A stretch of 64,000 nt of DNA from NCBI GenBank assembly GCA_015698285.1, contig CP048685.1, positions 806,001 to 870,000 of the forward strand, written 5' to 3'. Under the pieces are notes generated by a model. The model searched no databases. It worked only from the letters and a program-made list of their open reading frames with translations, and was not told where the DNA came from. Below, in pieces: positions 7,274 to 15,417 of the stretch (position 1 is its first letter; each line of letters begins with the position of its first letter). The translations under genes and the position numbers were made by a program. Source of the DNA: Candidatus Nitronauta litoralis. Its GTDB lineage: Bacteria; Nitrospinota; Nitrospinia; Nitrospinales; Nitrospinaceae.

Positions 7274-8326
7274 TCAGTCATCAACCTCGACTTTGTTTCG
7301 TCCTTCCTTCTTGGCACGGTAGAGGGCCTTGTCCGCACGTTCAAACCAGGAAGCGGAGGTGTCCCCTTTCTTCAATTCGGCAAGGCCTACACTAACGGTT
7401 ATTTCAACTCTTTGCTCTTTATCTGCGTAGATATCATTCACCAGATGGGTGCGGATTGAAGCAACCCGGCTTCGGATTTTCTCTGCAATTACCCTGGCCC
7501 CCTCTATTCCTGTTTTTGGAAGCAACACCACAAACTCCTCCCCGCCATACCGAAAAACCATGTCAGCCTCACGGAGGTTCAGCTTGATTGTGTGGGCTAT
7601 TGAGGTCAGTGCCTTGTCCCCGGCCTGATGCCCATGCTCATCATTGACCTGTTTGAAATGATCAATATCCACAACAAGCATCACGCAGGGCTCTTCAAAT
7701 CGGTTGAACTCGCTAACCACCTGATTCACCCGCATATCATAAGCACTGCGATTGAGCACCCTGGTAAGCGAATCCATTATTGAAGTGGCTTGGGATTTTT
7801 CCAGTTGTTCCTGCAGATTGGAGCACATGGCCTGAGCGGATTCCAATTCTTGCGAAAGGTCTTTTACCTGCGTTCGCACCTGTTGCGCACTTGCCTTGAT
7901 TTTGTTTTTGAGCTTGTCCAGGTCTTCAAGGGATTCAATCTTTTCAATATCCGATACAAACTCATCCAGACTCTGATCCAGAGTTCCAACCGGTTCGCCA
8001 ATCCCCTTTAGAGATAGCGTCAATTCACGAACAATTCCAAGAAGACCTTCCCGCTCACAGCCGCGAAAATCATCCTCTGCAATTTTTTCCTCAAAGAAAG
8101 AAAAAATACCTTCCGCAAGACCGCTATGTTTTTGGGGTTCTAATGTCTTTTCAACAACACGGGTGAGGGCATCCAGTTTTTTGGCGAGATCAGAATCCTG
8201 CGGAAGCATTTCATGAGCGCCCTCACAAAATGCCAAAAGGATACGGGAAAGACGTTCCACGTATTCAGGGGATATTTTCTTATTCTCACCAAGCTTGAAT
8301 GTTTCCTGTAAAGACTTTCCTGTCAT
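7274..8326 (-). CDS. Diguanylate cyclase (GGDEF) with coiled-coil sensor region
   Basis: 350 residues. The C-terminal GGDEF domain (about 185-348) makes cyclic di-GMP from two GTP; the active-site loop reads GGEEF at 261-265, and an inhibitory I-site R-x-x-D (R-E-A-D) lies five residues before it, so product inhibition is likely. The first 180 residues are mostly helical with a coiled coil at about 120-175, and no transmembrane segment, so the enzyme is probably cytosolic. It lies 21 bases downstream of the single-domain cyclic-nucleotide-binding gene and is probably cotranscribed with it. The signal sensed by the N-terminal region is unknown. Confidence 0.92.
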   Translation of the reverse strand: MTGKSLQETFKLGENKKISPEYVERLSRILLAFCEGAHEMLPQDSDLAKKLDALTRVVEKTLEPQKHSGLAEGIFSFFEEKIAEDDFRGCEREGLLGIVRELTLSLKGIGEPVGTLDQSLDEFVSDIEKIESLEDLDKLKNKIKASAQQVRTQVKDLSQELESAQAMCSNLQEQLEKSQATSIMDSLTRVLNRSAYDMRVNQVVSEFNRFEEPCVMLVVDIDHFKQVNDEHGHQAGDKALTSIAHTIKLNLREADMVFRYGGEEFVVLLPKTGIEGARVIAEKIRSRVASIRTHLVNDIYADKEQRVEITVSVGLAELKKGDTSASWFERADKALYRAKKEGRNKVEVDD

Positions 8327-8347
8327 TATAGTATATGGGAAACGGGA

Positions 8348-8773
8348 TTAATCGCCAGAACGTTGTGCCACCAAACGCTCCATTTCATCCTTGAAACTAG
8401 GACATTTTTCAACCAGTTCGGCAAACTGGCTTTTATACATGGCAAAACAAATCGTGCTGTCTACCGCTGTCAGAGTCGCACTTCGAGTTGTTTCTGACAG
8501 CAATGCCAATTCGCCAAAAAAGTCCTTTGGCCCCAGGATCGCGATGTCTTTACTTCCTACCAACCATTTTTTTCGGGTCGCCTTCACTTTTCCCTTTTGC
8601 ACAATGAAAAACCAGTCACCAGGATCTCCTTCCTTAACCAGAGTGTCTCCAGGCGCAAAATTCATCCTGTCCATATGATCAATCAGGCTGCCAATCTCCT
8701 GTTCTGTCATACTGGGGAAGAGGCCTCTTTCCTTGAACATGGATTTTAGCCAGTCTATGTCATTAGGATTCAT
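8348..8773 (-). CDS. Stand-alone cyclic-nucleotide-binding domain protein
   Basis: 141 residues made up almost wholly of a Crp-type cyclic-nucleotide-binding beta roll. The phosphate-binding cassette reads F-G-E-L-A-L-L followed by T-R-S-A-T-L, with the Glu and Arg that contact cyclic nucleotide in the family. There is no DNA-binding helix-turn-helix or enzymatic output domain, so it would act by protein contact. Located 22 bases upstream of the diguanylate cyclase gene and downstream of the SUMF1-type gene. It is one of three such proteins within 3 kb. Confidence 0.88.
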   Translation of the reverse strand: MNPNDIDWLKSMFKERGLFPSMTEQEIGSLIDHMDRMNFAPGDTLVKEGDPGDWFFIVQKGKVKATRKKWLVGSKDIAILGPKDFFGELALLSETTRSATLTAVDSTICFAMYKSQFAELVEKCPSFKDEMERLVAQRSGD

Positions 8774-8795
8774 TTTCCAGACTCCTTCAAGTCAT

Positions 8796-9518
8796 TCACG
8801 TGATATCTTTCACGCACCGAAACCCGAAATTTGAATTTCGGGTAGAAGGTTCCGCCCAATAACGGGTGGCCGAGGTCTGATGCTTGCCTTCTGAATACCA
8901 GGATCCGCCACGAATCACCTTTTCCTCTCCCGCGACAGGTCCCTCAGGGTTTTCCCTTGGGCTTTCCTCGTAATAATACTTCCCGTACCAGTCAGAAACC
9001 CACTCCCATACGTTCCCCTGTGTGTCATGCAAGCCAAAAGGGTTAGCAGGTTTTTGTTTTACCGGGTGAGTCTCCTCCCCGGAATTGATTTGATTCCAAG
9101 TCATTTCAAAATCAAACTCTTCCCCCCAGAAGTAAAGCGTGGTCGTGCCTCCGCGAGCAGCATATTCCCACTCGGCCTCCGTAGGCAGCCGTTTTCCAAT
9201 TTTCTTGCAATAAGCCCAGGCTTCAAACCAGGTGACACGGTCTACCGGTCGATCCGCCCCTTTGAATCCCGAAGGATTTTTTCCGAACAAATGCTCATAG
9301 TCAGCCTGGGTCACCTCATTAATATCGATAAAAAATGGACTTAGAAAAACCTGATGAGGCGTTTTATTGGAATCGCCTTCAAGCCCCATAATAAATTCTC
9401 CACCGGGCAGGTAAACCATTCCGGCAGGAGCCTCTGGATTATCGGCAGCATTACTCCAGCTTCCGAAAATAAAAAAGCTCAGTCCAAAAATGACAGCTAA
9501 TCCTGTTTTTCTCAACAA
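8796..9518 (-). CDS. Exported SUMF1/FGE-fold protein (catalytic Cys missing)
   Basis: 240 residues with a signal peptide (about 1-24). The SUMF1 (formylglycine-generating enzyme) fold is clear: GMVYLPGGEFIMG near residue 38, RLPTEAEWEYAARGG in the middle, NVWEWVSDWY, and VIRGGSW near the end. The cysteine pair that makes true FGE enzymes active should follow GGSW, but here the sequence is Y-S-E-G-K-H, so sulfatase activation is unlikely. Non-catalytic members of this fold bind ligands or partners. It precedes the cNMP-binding and GGDEF genes on the same strand with a 22-base gap and may be their sensory lead. Compare the second copy at 61991. Confidence 0.85.
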   Translation of the reverse strand: MLRKTGLAVIFGLSFFIFGSWSNAADNPEAPAGMVYLPGGEFIMGLEGDSNKTPHQVFLSPFFIDINEVTQADYEHLFGKNPSGFKGADRPVDRVTWFEAWAYCKKIGKRLPTEAEWEYAARGGTTTLYFWGEEFDFEMTWNQINSGEETHPVKQKPANPFGLHDTQGNVWEWVSDWYGKYYYEESPRENPEGPVAGEEKVIRGGSWYSEGKHQTSATRYWAEPSTRNSNFGFRCVKDIT

Positions 9519-9606
9519 TTGACCTCCTGAAGCCAGTTACCTGTCTGTTTTTTTATAAAAAACGTTACAATAGGGGCAATCCAAAATTTTTCCGGTAATT
9601 GATTTC

Positions 9607-9993
9607 ATGGGATTTTTTGATTTTCTACACCAATCCTCATTAACTGAATATGAAAACCGGGTTACCCGCGACCCTAATGATGCAGAAGCCCATTTTTTAA
9701 TCGGAGTTGGGTTTGAACGTCGTGGGGATGTTGAAAGAGCCATCAGCGCCTTCGAGGAAGTGGTTCGCATCAACCCGCGTTCAGCAGAGGCTCACTTTAA
9801 CCTGGCTCACCTATTCGCTTTTAAAAACGAGGGCTCTCAGGCTATTCGTCATATCACCCAGGCTGGTAATCTGTTCTCCCAAAGAAATGAAACGGAAAAA
9901 AAAGACCAGGCCCGGAGTCTCCTGCGTGAATTCCACGCCCGGTTCAAAGATGTTGAAATTAAAAATACCCAGACCAATGAAGACAGCGGCTGA
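9607..9993 (+). CDS. TPR-repeat protein
   Basis: 128 residues with about three tetratricopeptide repeats (residues about 16-105), including D-P-N-D-A-E-A-H-F and N-P-R-S-A-E-A-H-F helix starts. No signal peptide, so a cytosolic scaffold. It is divergent from the SUMF1-type gene and convergent with the cNMP-binding gene that starts four bases after its stop. No strong Shine-Dalgarno sequence precedes the ATG at 9607, but the frame begins well with the repeat region. The partner is not evident. Confidence 0.83.
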   Translation: MGFFDFLHQSSLTEYENRVTRDPNDAEAHFLIGVGFERRGDVERAISAFEEVVRINPRSAEAHFNLAHLFAFKNEGSQAIRHITQAGNLFSQRNETEKKDQARSLLREFHARFKDVEIKNTQTNEDSG

Positions 9994-9997
9994 GCCC

Positions 9998-10456
9998 TTA
10001 ACGCATGTGTTCCAGAATCGCCATGTTCATGTTGTCCAACCGCTTAATGAGTAGATTAAGCAGATAGGTTTTTATTTTTTCCCTTATCGCCGGGCCCACT
10101 TTGTCCATCATTTCCTGATCCATTTTCAGGACCATTGATTCATTTGTTGCCGCGACGGTTGAAGCGCGAGGCTTCTTGCTGATAAATGAAATTTCTCCGA
10201 GTACCGCACCCGGTAACAATCGCGCAAGAGTGACCCCCGGCGCTTCGACTTTGGTAACCTCCGCTTCACCTTTCAGCAATACAAACAGGGAAGTGTCTTC
10301 ATCCCCCTGTGTGATGATTTTTTCCCCCAGTTCGTAACGAACAACGATATGTTCGAATCCAGCCACTTCTGCTTTTTCATCCCGGGTGAATTGACCAAAG
10401 AAAGACAGTTTGTCCATCAGGCTTAGTACAAGCGTTTTATCGTATGCGCCAGCCAC
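9998..10456 (-). CDS. Stand-alone cyclic-nucleotide-binding domain protein
   Basis: 152 residues. A Crp-type cyclic-nucleotide-binding domain covers residues about 14-125, with the cassette L-G-E-I-S-F-I followed by P-R-A-S-T-V. The last 25 residues form a helix (I-K-T-Y-L-L-N-L-L-I-K-R-L) that may serve for dimer or partner contact. There is no DNA-binding or kinase domain. Sequence is closer to the copy at 11077 than to that at 8348: both have a C-terminal R-L-(D/E)-x-M-N segment. Oriented away from the receiver gene at 10669. Confidence 0.87.
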   Translation of the reverse strand: MAGAYDKTLVLSLMDKLSFFGQFTRDEKAEVAGFEHIVVRYELGEKIITQGDEDTSLFVLLKGEAEVTKVEAPGVTLARLLPGAVLGEISFISKKPRASTVAATNESMVLKMDQEMMDKVGPAIREKIKTYLLNLLIKRLDNMNMAILEHMR

Positions 10457-10668
10457 AATATTGAGTCCTCACCGTTGAGTATTGGTATGGGTTGCAATCC
10501 CGTAAGCCTATGGAATTTCTGCCTTTGAGTCAACCTCATTTTACTGATCCGAAAACCCTTATAACTCCCCCTGCTAGAAGGGCACACCCGAACTCACGTT
10601 GACACTGGGAAACCGGTTCCCTTACCTTAATGTCAAGCGCCTATAATGACCGAAAGGTAAACCGACCT

Positions 10669-11061
10669 ATGGAAACCCCGAAAATCCTCTTGGTAGACGA
10701 CGAACTGAAAATCTGCTCTACTTTGAAAAAGATTTTAGAAAGTGATAACTACACTGTCGAAACAGCATATAATGGCTTGGACGGCTGGGAAAAATTTCGC
10801 AAGTTCTCACCCGATTGTGTCCTTCTGGATATGCGGCTTCCGGGGAGAAACGGGTTTGAACTTTTGAAGCAGATCAAATCTCTCCGTCCCAAAATTCATG
10901 TCCTGGTTACCACGGCGGTGATCGACGAAAGTATAATGAGTTTGTGTATGAGGGCTGGTGCTCGCGATTATCTGGTGAAACCCCTGAACATCCCCAAACT
11001 CCTTGAAAAGGTTCATCACCTTTTAGACGACCCGCTCAATCAAAAGTCCCTGCCCGCTTGA
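10669..11061 (+). CDS. Single-domain response regulator
   Basis: 130 residues from the chosen ATG at 10669; an upstream in-frame ATG at 10630 would add 13 residues that do not belong to the fold. It is a complete CheY-like receiver: acidic pair D10-D11, phospho-acceptor Asp54 (L-L-D-M-R-L-P-G), a switch Thr in V-T-T-A and the Lys of L-V-K-P-L. No output domain follows. The cNMP-binding gene starts 16 bases downstream, so the two are probably cotranscribed. The cognate kinase is not adjacent. Confidence 0.9.
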   Translation: METPKILLVDDELKICSTLKKILESDNYTVETAYNGLDGWEKFRKFSPDCVLLDMRLPGRNGFELLKQIKSLRPKIHVLVTTAVIDESIMSLCMRAGARDYLVKPLNIPKLLEKVHHLLDDPLNQKSLPA

Positions 11062-11076
11062 CGCCCGTTTCAAACT

Positions 11077-11526
11077 ATGGAGAAGATGAAGGATTTTCTC
11101 GACCGTATCCGCTTTTTTAAAGGTTTCTCGGAAAATGAGAAAACCCGATTATCTGATATAAAGAATATATTTCTGAAGTATCTTCCCGGCGAACCCATAA
11201 TCTGTGAAGGAGAGCTTGAACAGGCCCTGTACATCATCCTTCAAGGCAACGTGATCGTAAATAAAAAGGGACTGGAGGGCCTCATCATCTCCTGCCTCGG
11301 GCCAGGTTCTGTATTTGGTGAAATCTCGCTGATCCAGGAACAACCCAGATCCACCAACGTAATTGCGGAAGGACCTGTTGTGGTCATGAAAATGGAAAAG
11401 AAAACCATTGAGACGCTGGACCCGGAACTTCAAAAAAAATTCAATGAACAACTCATCCGCGTTCTGGTGGAGCGGCTGGAAGAGATGAACCAGAAATACA
11501 TCAATGCCATGTTCTTCAATCTTTGA
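11077..11526 (+). CDS. Stand-alone cyclic-nucleotide-binding domain protein
   Basis: 149 residues; a Crp-type cyclic-nucleotide-binding domain at about 12-125 with the cassette F-G-E-I-S-L-I followed by P-R-S-T-N-V, and a C-terminal amphipathic helix ending in R-L-E-E-M-N. No output domain. It follows the receiver gene by 15 bases and overlaps the next gene by 23 bases, making a likely three-gene transcription unit: receiver, cNMP-binding protein, MORN/YwqK-like protein. Confidence 0.87.
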   Translation: MEKMKDFLDRIRFFKGFSENEKTRLSDIKNIFLKYLPGEPIICEGELEQALYIILQGNVIVNKKGLEGLIISCLGPGSVFGEISLIQEQPRSTNVIAEGPVVVMKMEKKTIETLDPELQKKFNEQLIRVLVERLEEMNQKYINAMFFNL

Positions 11527-12166
11527 AAAAATTGCACGTTTCTGGTGGATCGGCCTCCTGCCGGTGCTTGCTCTATTAGCACCGCACGCCCATTCCGATA
11601 CCCAATCGCCCCCAGATAAAACCCTCACCACCCCTGCCCTCGTTCCAAAAGACCACCACCCGAAAATGCAAAGCGAGCTTTTTCCAGGTGGGAAGGTGAA
11701 ATCGGAGACTGAGGTCGATGCCTTCGGCCTTCCTGATGGCTTGAAAAGGGAATACCGCCCGGCAGGCGACCTGAAGTCTGAGCGCACTTACCGGCACGGC
11801 ACCCTGCATGGACCCAGCCGCTTGTACTACCCGGGAGGTATCCTGAAAACCGAATGGCATTACCGAAATGGCAAACGGCACGGGCTCAGCATCGGCTATT
11901 ACAAGGACGGTACAATTAAAGACAAGGGTCTGTATCAGGACGATCTTCTGGAAGGACGTGTGATCCTGTATTTTCCGAGCGGGAAGATCAAAGCGGAAAT
12001 GAATTTCCACAATGATTTACTTGATGGGGCATCGAAAACGTATTATGAAGGTGCCGGGATAAAAAATCTGTTACGCTACAAGGATGGCCGCCTTCTCACA
12101 ATGGAAACCTATGACCGTGAGGGCGACCTCTTAAGGGAGCAGGAATTTCCACGAGCGAGACGTTAG
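11504..12166 (+). CDS. Exported MORN/YwqK-like repeat protein
   Basis: 220 residues. The N-terminus has a hydrophobic segment (about 11-27) ending A-H-A-H-S, a plausible signal peptide. Residues about 75-215 carry five to six repeats of roughly 23 residues with pattern Y-x-x-G-x-L-K-x-E-x-x-Y-x-x-G-x-x-x-G, as in MORN_2/YwqK family proteins. The start overlaps the preceding gene by 23 bases; later starts would lose the signal. The last residues (E-F-P-R-A-R-R) and stop codon lie inside the first unit of a 59-base tandem repeat. The family has no firm biochemical role. Confidence 0.8.
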   Translation: MPCSSIFEKIARFWWIGLLPVLALLAPHAHSDTQSPPDKTLTTPALVPKDHHPKMQSELFPGGKVKSETEVDAFGLPDGLKREYRPAGDLKSERTYRHGTLHGPSRLYYPGGILKTEWHYRNGKRHGLSIGYYKDGTIKDKGLYQDDLLEGRVILYFPSGKIKAEMNFHNDLLDGASKTYYEGAGIKNLLRYKDGRLLTMETYDREGDLLREQEFPRARR

Positions 12167-12282
12167 ACACAATCACAGGTGTTCTAAAACAGTTTTAATA
12201 ATAATTTCCACGAGCGAGACGTTAGACACAATCACAGGTGTTCTAAAACGGTTTTAATAATAATTTCCACGAGCGAGACGTT
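12144..12282. repeat. 59-base tandem repeat, 2.4 copies, spanning a stop codon
   Basis: Units begin at 12144, 12203 and 12262 (each with AATTTCCACGAGCGAGACGTT), exact 59-base spacing. The first two copies differ by a single base (A at 12191 against G at 12250); the third is cut after 21 bases. Each full unit ends with CTAAAAC-(A/G)-GTTTTAATAATA, a small hairpin. The first copy contains the last codons and stop of the MORN-like gene, so this is a recent local duplication of a gene's 3' end. No spacers, so not CRISPR. Confidence 0.92.
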
Positions 12283-12381
12283 GAATTCCGCGACCTGCTT
12301 TTTACAGGCGGTTTTTCAATGTCTTTCACGCGAAGTCTTTCACTTTCTAACCTGAATTAAAAAATTTTTAAGGCAGTCACC

Positions 12382-13689
12382 ATGACACCCGGCTTTATTG
12401 AAATAACACAAACCGAAAACGTCACCGGCAAAGCCATTCTGGTCGGGATCGGTCTGCCTGCCAACGGCACCCGGCGCAGCGGGGACCCGTGTCTTGAAGA
12501 ACTGAAGGGATTGGCCACCACCGCCTACTACACACCCATTGCAGACATCACCCAGCGGCTCGCGGAAATCAACCCGCAAACCCTCATTGGCAGCGGCAAG
12601 GTGGAAGAGCTTAAAGAATCCGTTCGTTTTCATGAACCCGATGTGGTGATTTTTGACGAAGCTCTCACACCCGCTCAAAACAAAAACCTGGAGAAAATTC
12701 TGTCCTGCCGGGTCATCGACCGTCACTGGCTGATCCTCGAAATTTTCAGTGGTCATGCACAAACCCGGGAAGCCAAAACCCAGGTGGAACTGGCCCGGTT
12801 CAAATACGCCCTGCCCCGTTTGACCAAACTGTGGGGCCATCTGTCACGTCAGCGCGGAGGTATCGGCCTGAAAGATGCGGGTGAAAAACAGATTCAACTC
12901 GACAAACGCATGATCCGCGAGCAGATCAACAAGCTGGAGAAAAAACTGAAGGACATCGACCGCGAGCGCGCGGTGCAAAGGAAGTCGCGGCGCAATACCT
13001 TTCAAGCGGCACTGGTCGGCTACACTAACGTCGGCAAGTCAACACTCATGAACTGCCTGACCGAATCGAAAACCCTTGTTGAAAACAAACTGTTCGCCAC
13101 GCTCGATGCGACAGTAAGAAAGGTTAAGAAGAACTTTCCGTATCCCATCTTAATGACGGACACCGTCGGACTCATCGACAAACTGCCTCACGACCTGGTT
13201 GCATCATTTAAAAGCACATTGGATGAAGTGCGCGATGCTGATTTGTTACTGCATGTGGTGGATATCAGTCACCCGGATTTTCGGCATCATATGGAAACGG
13301 CAGAGGAATTGTTGCAGGACCTGGGTGTCGACAACTCCCAAAACCTGCTGGTGTTCAATAAGGTCGATAATGTGGACGATCCCGATATACTGGACAATGC
13401 CAAAAGGGCCTGGCCCAAGGCGGTGTTCCTTTCCTGTAAAAAGAATATTGGACTCGATGATTTGAGGAAGGCGATAATTGATCGATATGAAAGCCGCCTG
13501 CGCGGCATGAGCCTGGTACTCGATTACGACAAGGCCCCACTGTTGGCAAAAATCCGGAAGAATGCTCTCGTGGTTTCAGAAAAGTACGAAGAAGACGGGA
13601 TACGGCTTGAACTGCGCATCTGGCCCGAACGCCGCGAACCGCTTATGCAGTTGTTAGGAATGCAGACGGAAACCCCATCCCGAACTTGA
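12382..13689 (+). CDS. hflX: Ribosome-associated GTPase HflX
   Basis: 435 residues. The N-terminal HflX nucleotide-binding region (about 15-180) holds L-I-G-S-G-K-V-E-E and the glycine-rich L-S-R-Q-R-G-G-I-G segment, followed by a coiled linker and a G domain with G1 GYTNVGKST (about 213-221), G3 DTVG (about 260) and G4 NKVD (about 326). HflX is a GTPase that splits stalled 70S ribosomes, notably after heat stress. No neighbouring hfq or hflKC genes. It stands alone after the tandem repeat; a GA-rich ribosome site is not evident, but the ATG at 12382 matches the family start. Confidence 0.95.
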   Translation: MTPGFIEITQTENVTGKAILVGIGLPANGTRRSGDPCLEELKGLATTAYYTPIADITQRLAEINPQTLIGSGKVEELKESVRFHEPDVVIFDEALTPAQNKNLEKILSCRVIDRHWLILEIFSGHAQTREAKTQVELARFKYALPRLTKLWGHLSRQRGGIGLKDAGEKQIQLDKRMIREQINKLEKKLKDIDRERAVQRKSRRNTFQAALVGYTNVGKSTLMNCLTESKTLVENKLFATLDATVRKVKKNFPYPILMTDTVGLIDKLPHDLVASFKSTLDEVRDADLLLHVVDISHPDFRHHMETAEELLQDLGVDNSQNLLVFNKVDNVDDPDILDNAKRAWPKAVFLSCKKNIGLDDLRKAIIDRYESRLRGMSLVLDYDKAPLLAKIRKNALVVSEKYEEDGIRLELRIWPERREPLMQLLGMQTETPSRT

Positions 13690-13787
13690 TCAAAAAACTG
13701 ACAAACACCCTGCATTCGATAATCGTATTTTCGAGGCAAACTCACCAAGTCAAATAAGCACAAGATAATAACTGGCTACCCCTCTCC

Positions 13788-14093
13788 CTATTTTTTCTCC
13801 ATTTCCGTGACAATGTACAAGCCCTTGCCGTCGACTTCGTAGTGTCCTGCGACCATGTCGCCTTTCTTTATATCTTCAATGTCATCATACCCGGTCAATT
13901 TGGATGATTCCGCGATCACTACAGTGACCCGCTTTTTTGACTCGGGGTTCATGATTCCCACTTTATTTTTCTTCAGTATTACTTTCTTCACCTTGCCAGA
14001 AAACGGAACCGCATCGCCTGCCAATAAAGGTGAAACGGAACCAGCAAGAATAAACGAAACTATCAGAACGAAGACTGCTATTAATCGACGCAT
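13788..14093 (-). CDS. Small exported hypothetical protein
   Basis: 101 residues: a signal peptide (about 1-25, ending L-L-A) followed by a compact, basic beta-rich domain (FSGKVKKVILKKNKVGI, then a K-L-T-G-Y-D-D motif and K-K-G-D-M-V). The pattern of short strands with an internal K-x-G-D turn suggests a small OB-like or SH3-like barrel. I recognise no named family. A strong GGAGG ribosome site precedes the ATG. It faces HflX tail to tail. Confidence 0.75.
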   Translation of the reverse strand: MRRLIAVFVLIVSFILAGSVSPLLAGDAVPFSGKVKKVILKKNKVGIMNPESKKRVTVVIAESSKLTGYDDIEDIKKGDMVAGHYEVDGKGLYIVTEMEKK

Positions 14094-14582
14094 AACGCCT
14101 CCTGTATTTTTAAGGGATGGAAAATTATTACGCTAAAAGTTTATTGTAACACTTTGGCTATAAACTCAAGTCTGGCCTTTAAATATTTGATACAGTCCCA
14201 AGGATTGCATACCCAATTCTCTCCATTGCAAAGGAGAGGTTTTCATAACCTCAGTTACACACCAGATTAGACCATAGGGGTCTTCCCCTCCTTAAAAAAG
14301 GAGGGGATTCAGGGGAGGTTGTATTAATAACCCCTCCCACACCCTCCCCTTGAAAGGGGAGGGAAGACACTACCTGGGAGTCCAAGGCGAGATTCTTCAT
14401 TCCGCTCCGCTTCATTCAGAATGACAGGATTGTATTTTCTGGCATCAAATATGATTGGTACGCCTGTTGCGGTGTGTAAAAAACTATAAAGTCACAGCAT
14501 GTCATTCTGATGAGCCGTCAGGCGAAGAAGAATCTCGCCCTGGACTTTGGGGGGGAGCATAACCTCAACACCAACGGAGAGG
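14094..14582. other. 489-base intergenic repeat island
   Basis: No plausible gene. It holds several palindromic, GC-rich dispersed-repeat-like elements: a CCCCTCC...GGAGGGG hairpin at 14285-14306, a CCCTCCCC-TTGAAA-GGGGAGGG hairpin at 14342-14363, and an imperfect long inverted repeat at 14379-14546. Such sequences are typical of interspersed repeats in other bacterial genomes; whether copies exist elsewhere in this genome cannot be seen here. Confidence 0.65.
14379..14546. repeat. Imperfect inverted-repeat element (MITE-like)
   Basis: Arms of about 48 bases: 14379-14426 and the reverse complement of 14499-14546. Both read AGTCCA(A/G)GGCGAGATTCTTC at the outer end and CAGAATGACA at the inner end, with a less-conserved middle. 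The 72-base interior has no coding potential. This looks like a non-autonomous mobile or REP-type unit. Confidence 0.7.
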
Positions 14583-15332
14583 CTACAAATGGTGCCTTTT
14601 ATTGGCCTCATATAATTTAATGTACTTTAAGAAAGCGGCTAGTCCCTGTGCCAGAGAAATCACAAACCCTTCATAACCGTCCTGGTATCCGCGCCGGACC
14701 ACATACCCTTTTATAAAAGCTGCAAGGCCATGGGTGATCGCTTTCTTTGGTGAGGACTCCAACCTGCCTTCGTTTTGTTCTGCGTACAACCGTGAATATA
14801 ACTGCGCCTTTTCGATCAGCGAGTCGACACTGTCGTATGGATAATGTTTCAAACGCCCTTCCAGCTCGACCACCGTCATCCCTTCAGGCACCTGCACACT
14901 TTCGTGTACCTGATTGTCATTGAACCGTGTTTTGCCACGATGATACAGGCGCAAAACGCGGTCCGGGTACCACCCGCAGCCTTTAATCATTTTCCTGTTG
15001 TAGTAAGACTGTCTCGGCACCCGGTATACCTGGGAAGCATCCAGCTCCAGATGGCTGATCTCCCAATACAACTCAGGTGTCAACACCTCATCCGAGTCTA
15101 TAGAAAAAACCCAGTCGTGGGATGCCAGGCTTGCCGCCAGATTTTTGGTGGGACCAAAACCCTCAAAGGGTCTCTCAAAAATCTGGACGTTGGAATACCC
15201 TTTGGCGATGGTCAGGGTGTCATCGGTGGATCCTGTGTCAACCAGCACCACTTCTTCAAAAGAGGTGAGAGAATCGAGGCATTCTTTCAAATATTGTTCA
15301 CCGTTTTTTATGATGATGACAGCGCTTATCAT
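14583..15332 (-). CDS. Family 2 glycosyltransferase (WaaE/KdtX-like)
   Basis: 249 residues with a GT-A fold: A-V-I-I-I-K-N-G-E at the start, V-D-T-G-S-T-D-D near residue 31 and the D-S-D-E metal/sugar-nucleotide motif near residue 79. The sequence G-C-G-W-Y-P-D-R-V-L-R-L followed by H-E-S-V resembles the WaaE/KdtX group, which adds glucose to the lipopolysaccharide inner core. Cytosolic or loosely membrane-bound. Preceded on the same strand by another glycosyltransferase (86-base gap). The acceptor sugar is inferred only. Confidence 0.88.
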   Translation of the reverse strand: MISAVIIIKNGEQYLKECLDSLTSFEEVVLVDTGSTDDTLTIAKGYSNVQIFERPFEGFGPTKNLAASLASHDWVFSIDSDEVLTPELYWEISHLELDASQVYRVPRQSYYNRKMIKGCGWYPDRVLRLYHRGKTRFNDNQVHESVQVPEGMTVVELEGRLKHYPYDSVDSLIEKAQLYSRLYAEQNEGRLESSPKKAITHGLAAFIKGYVVRRGYQDGYEGFVISLAQGLAAFLKYIKLYEANKRHHL

Positions 15333-15417
15333 GCAAGAACTTCAAAAGGCAGGTTATTGGTGAAGAATTGGGATGCAACGAAAACGAATGTAAGCCTGTC
15401 CGATCTTTCTGTCAAGC

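Noticed and set aside
8796-9518. Functional formylglycine-generating enzyme
   Set aside because: The catalytic cysteine pair is absent and no sulfatase gene is near.
12144-12282. CRISPR array
   Set aside because: Units are directly adjacent, nearly identical over the whole 59 bases, with no spacers and no cas genes.
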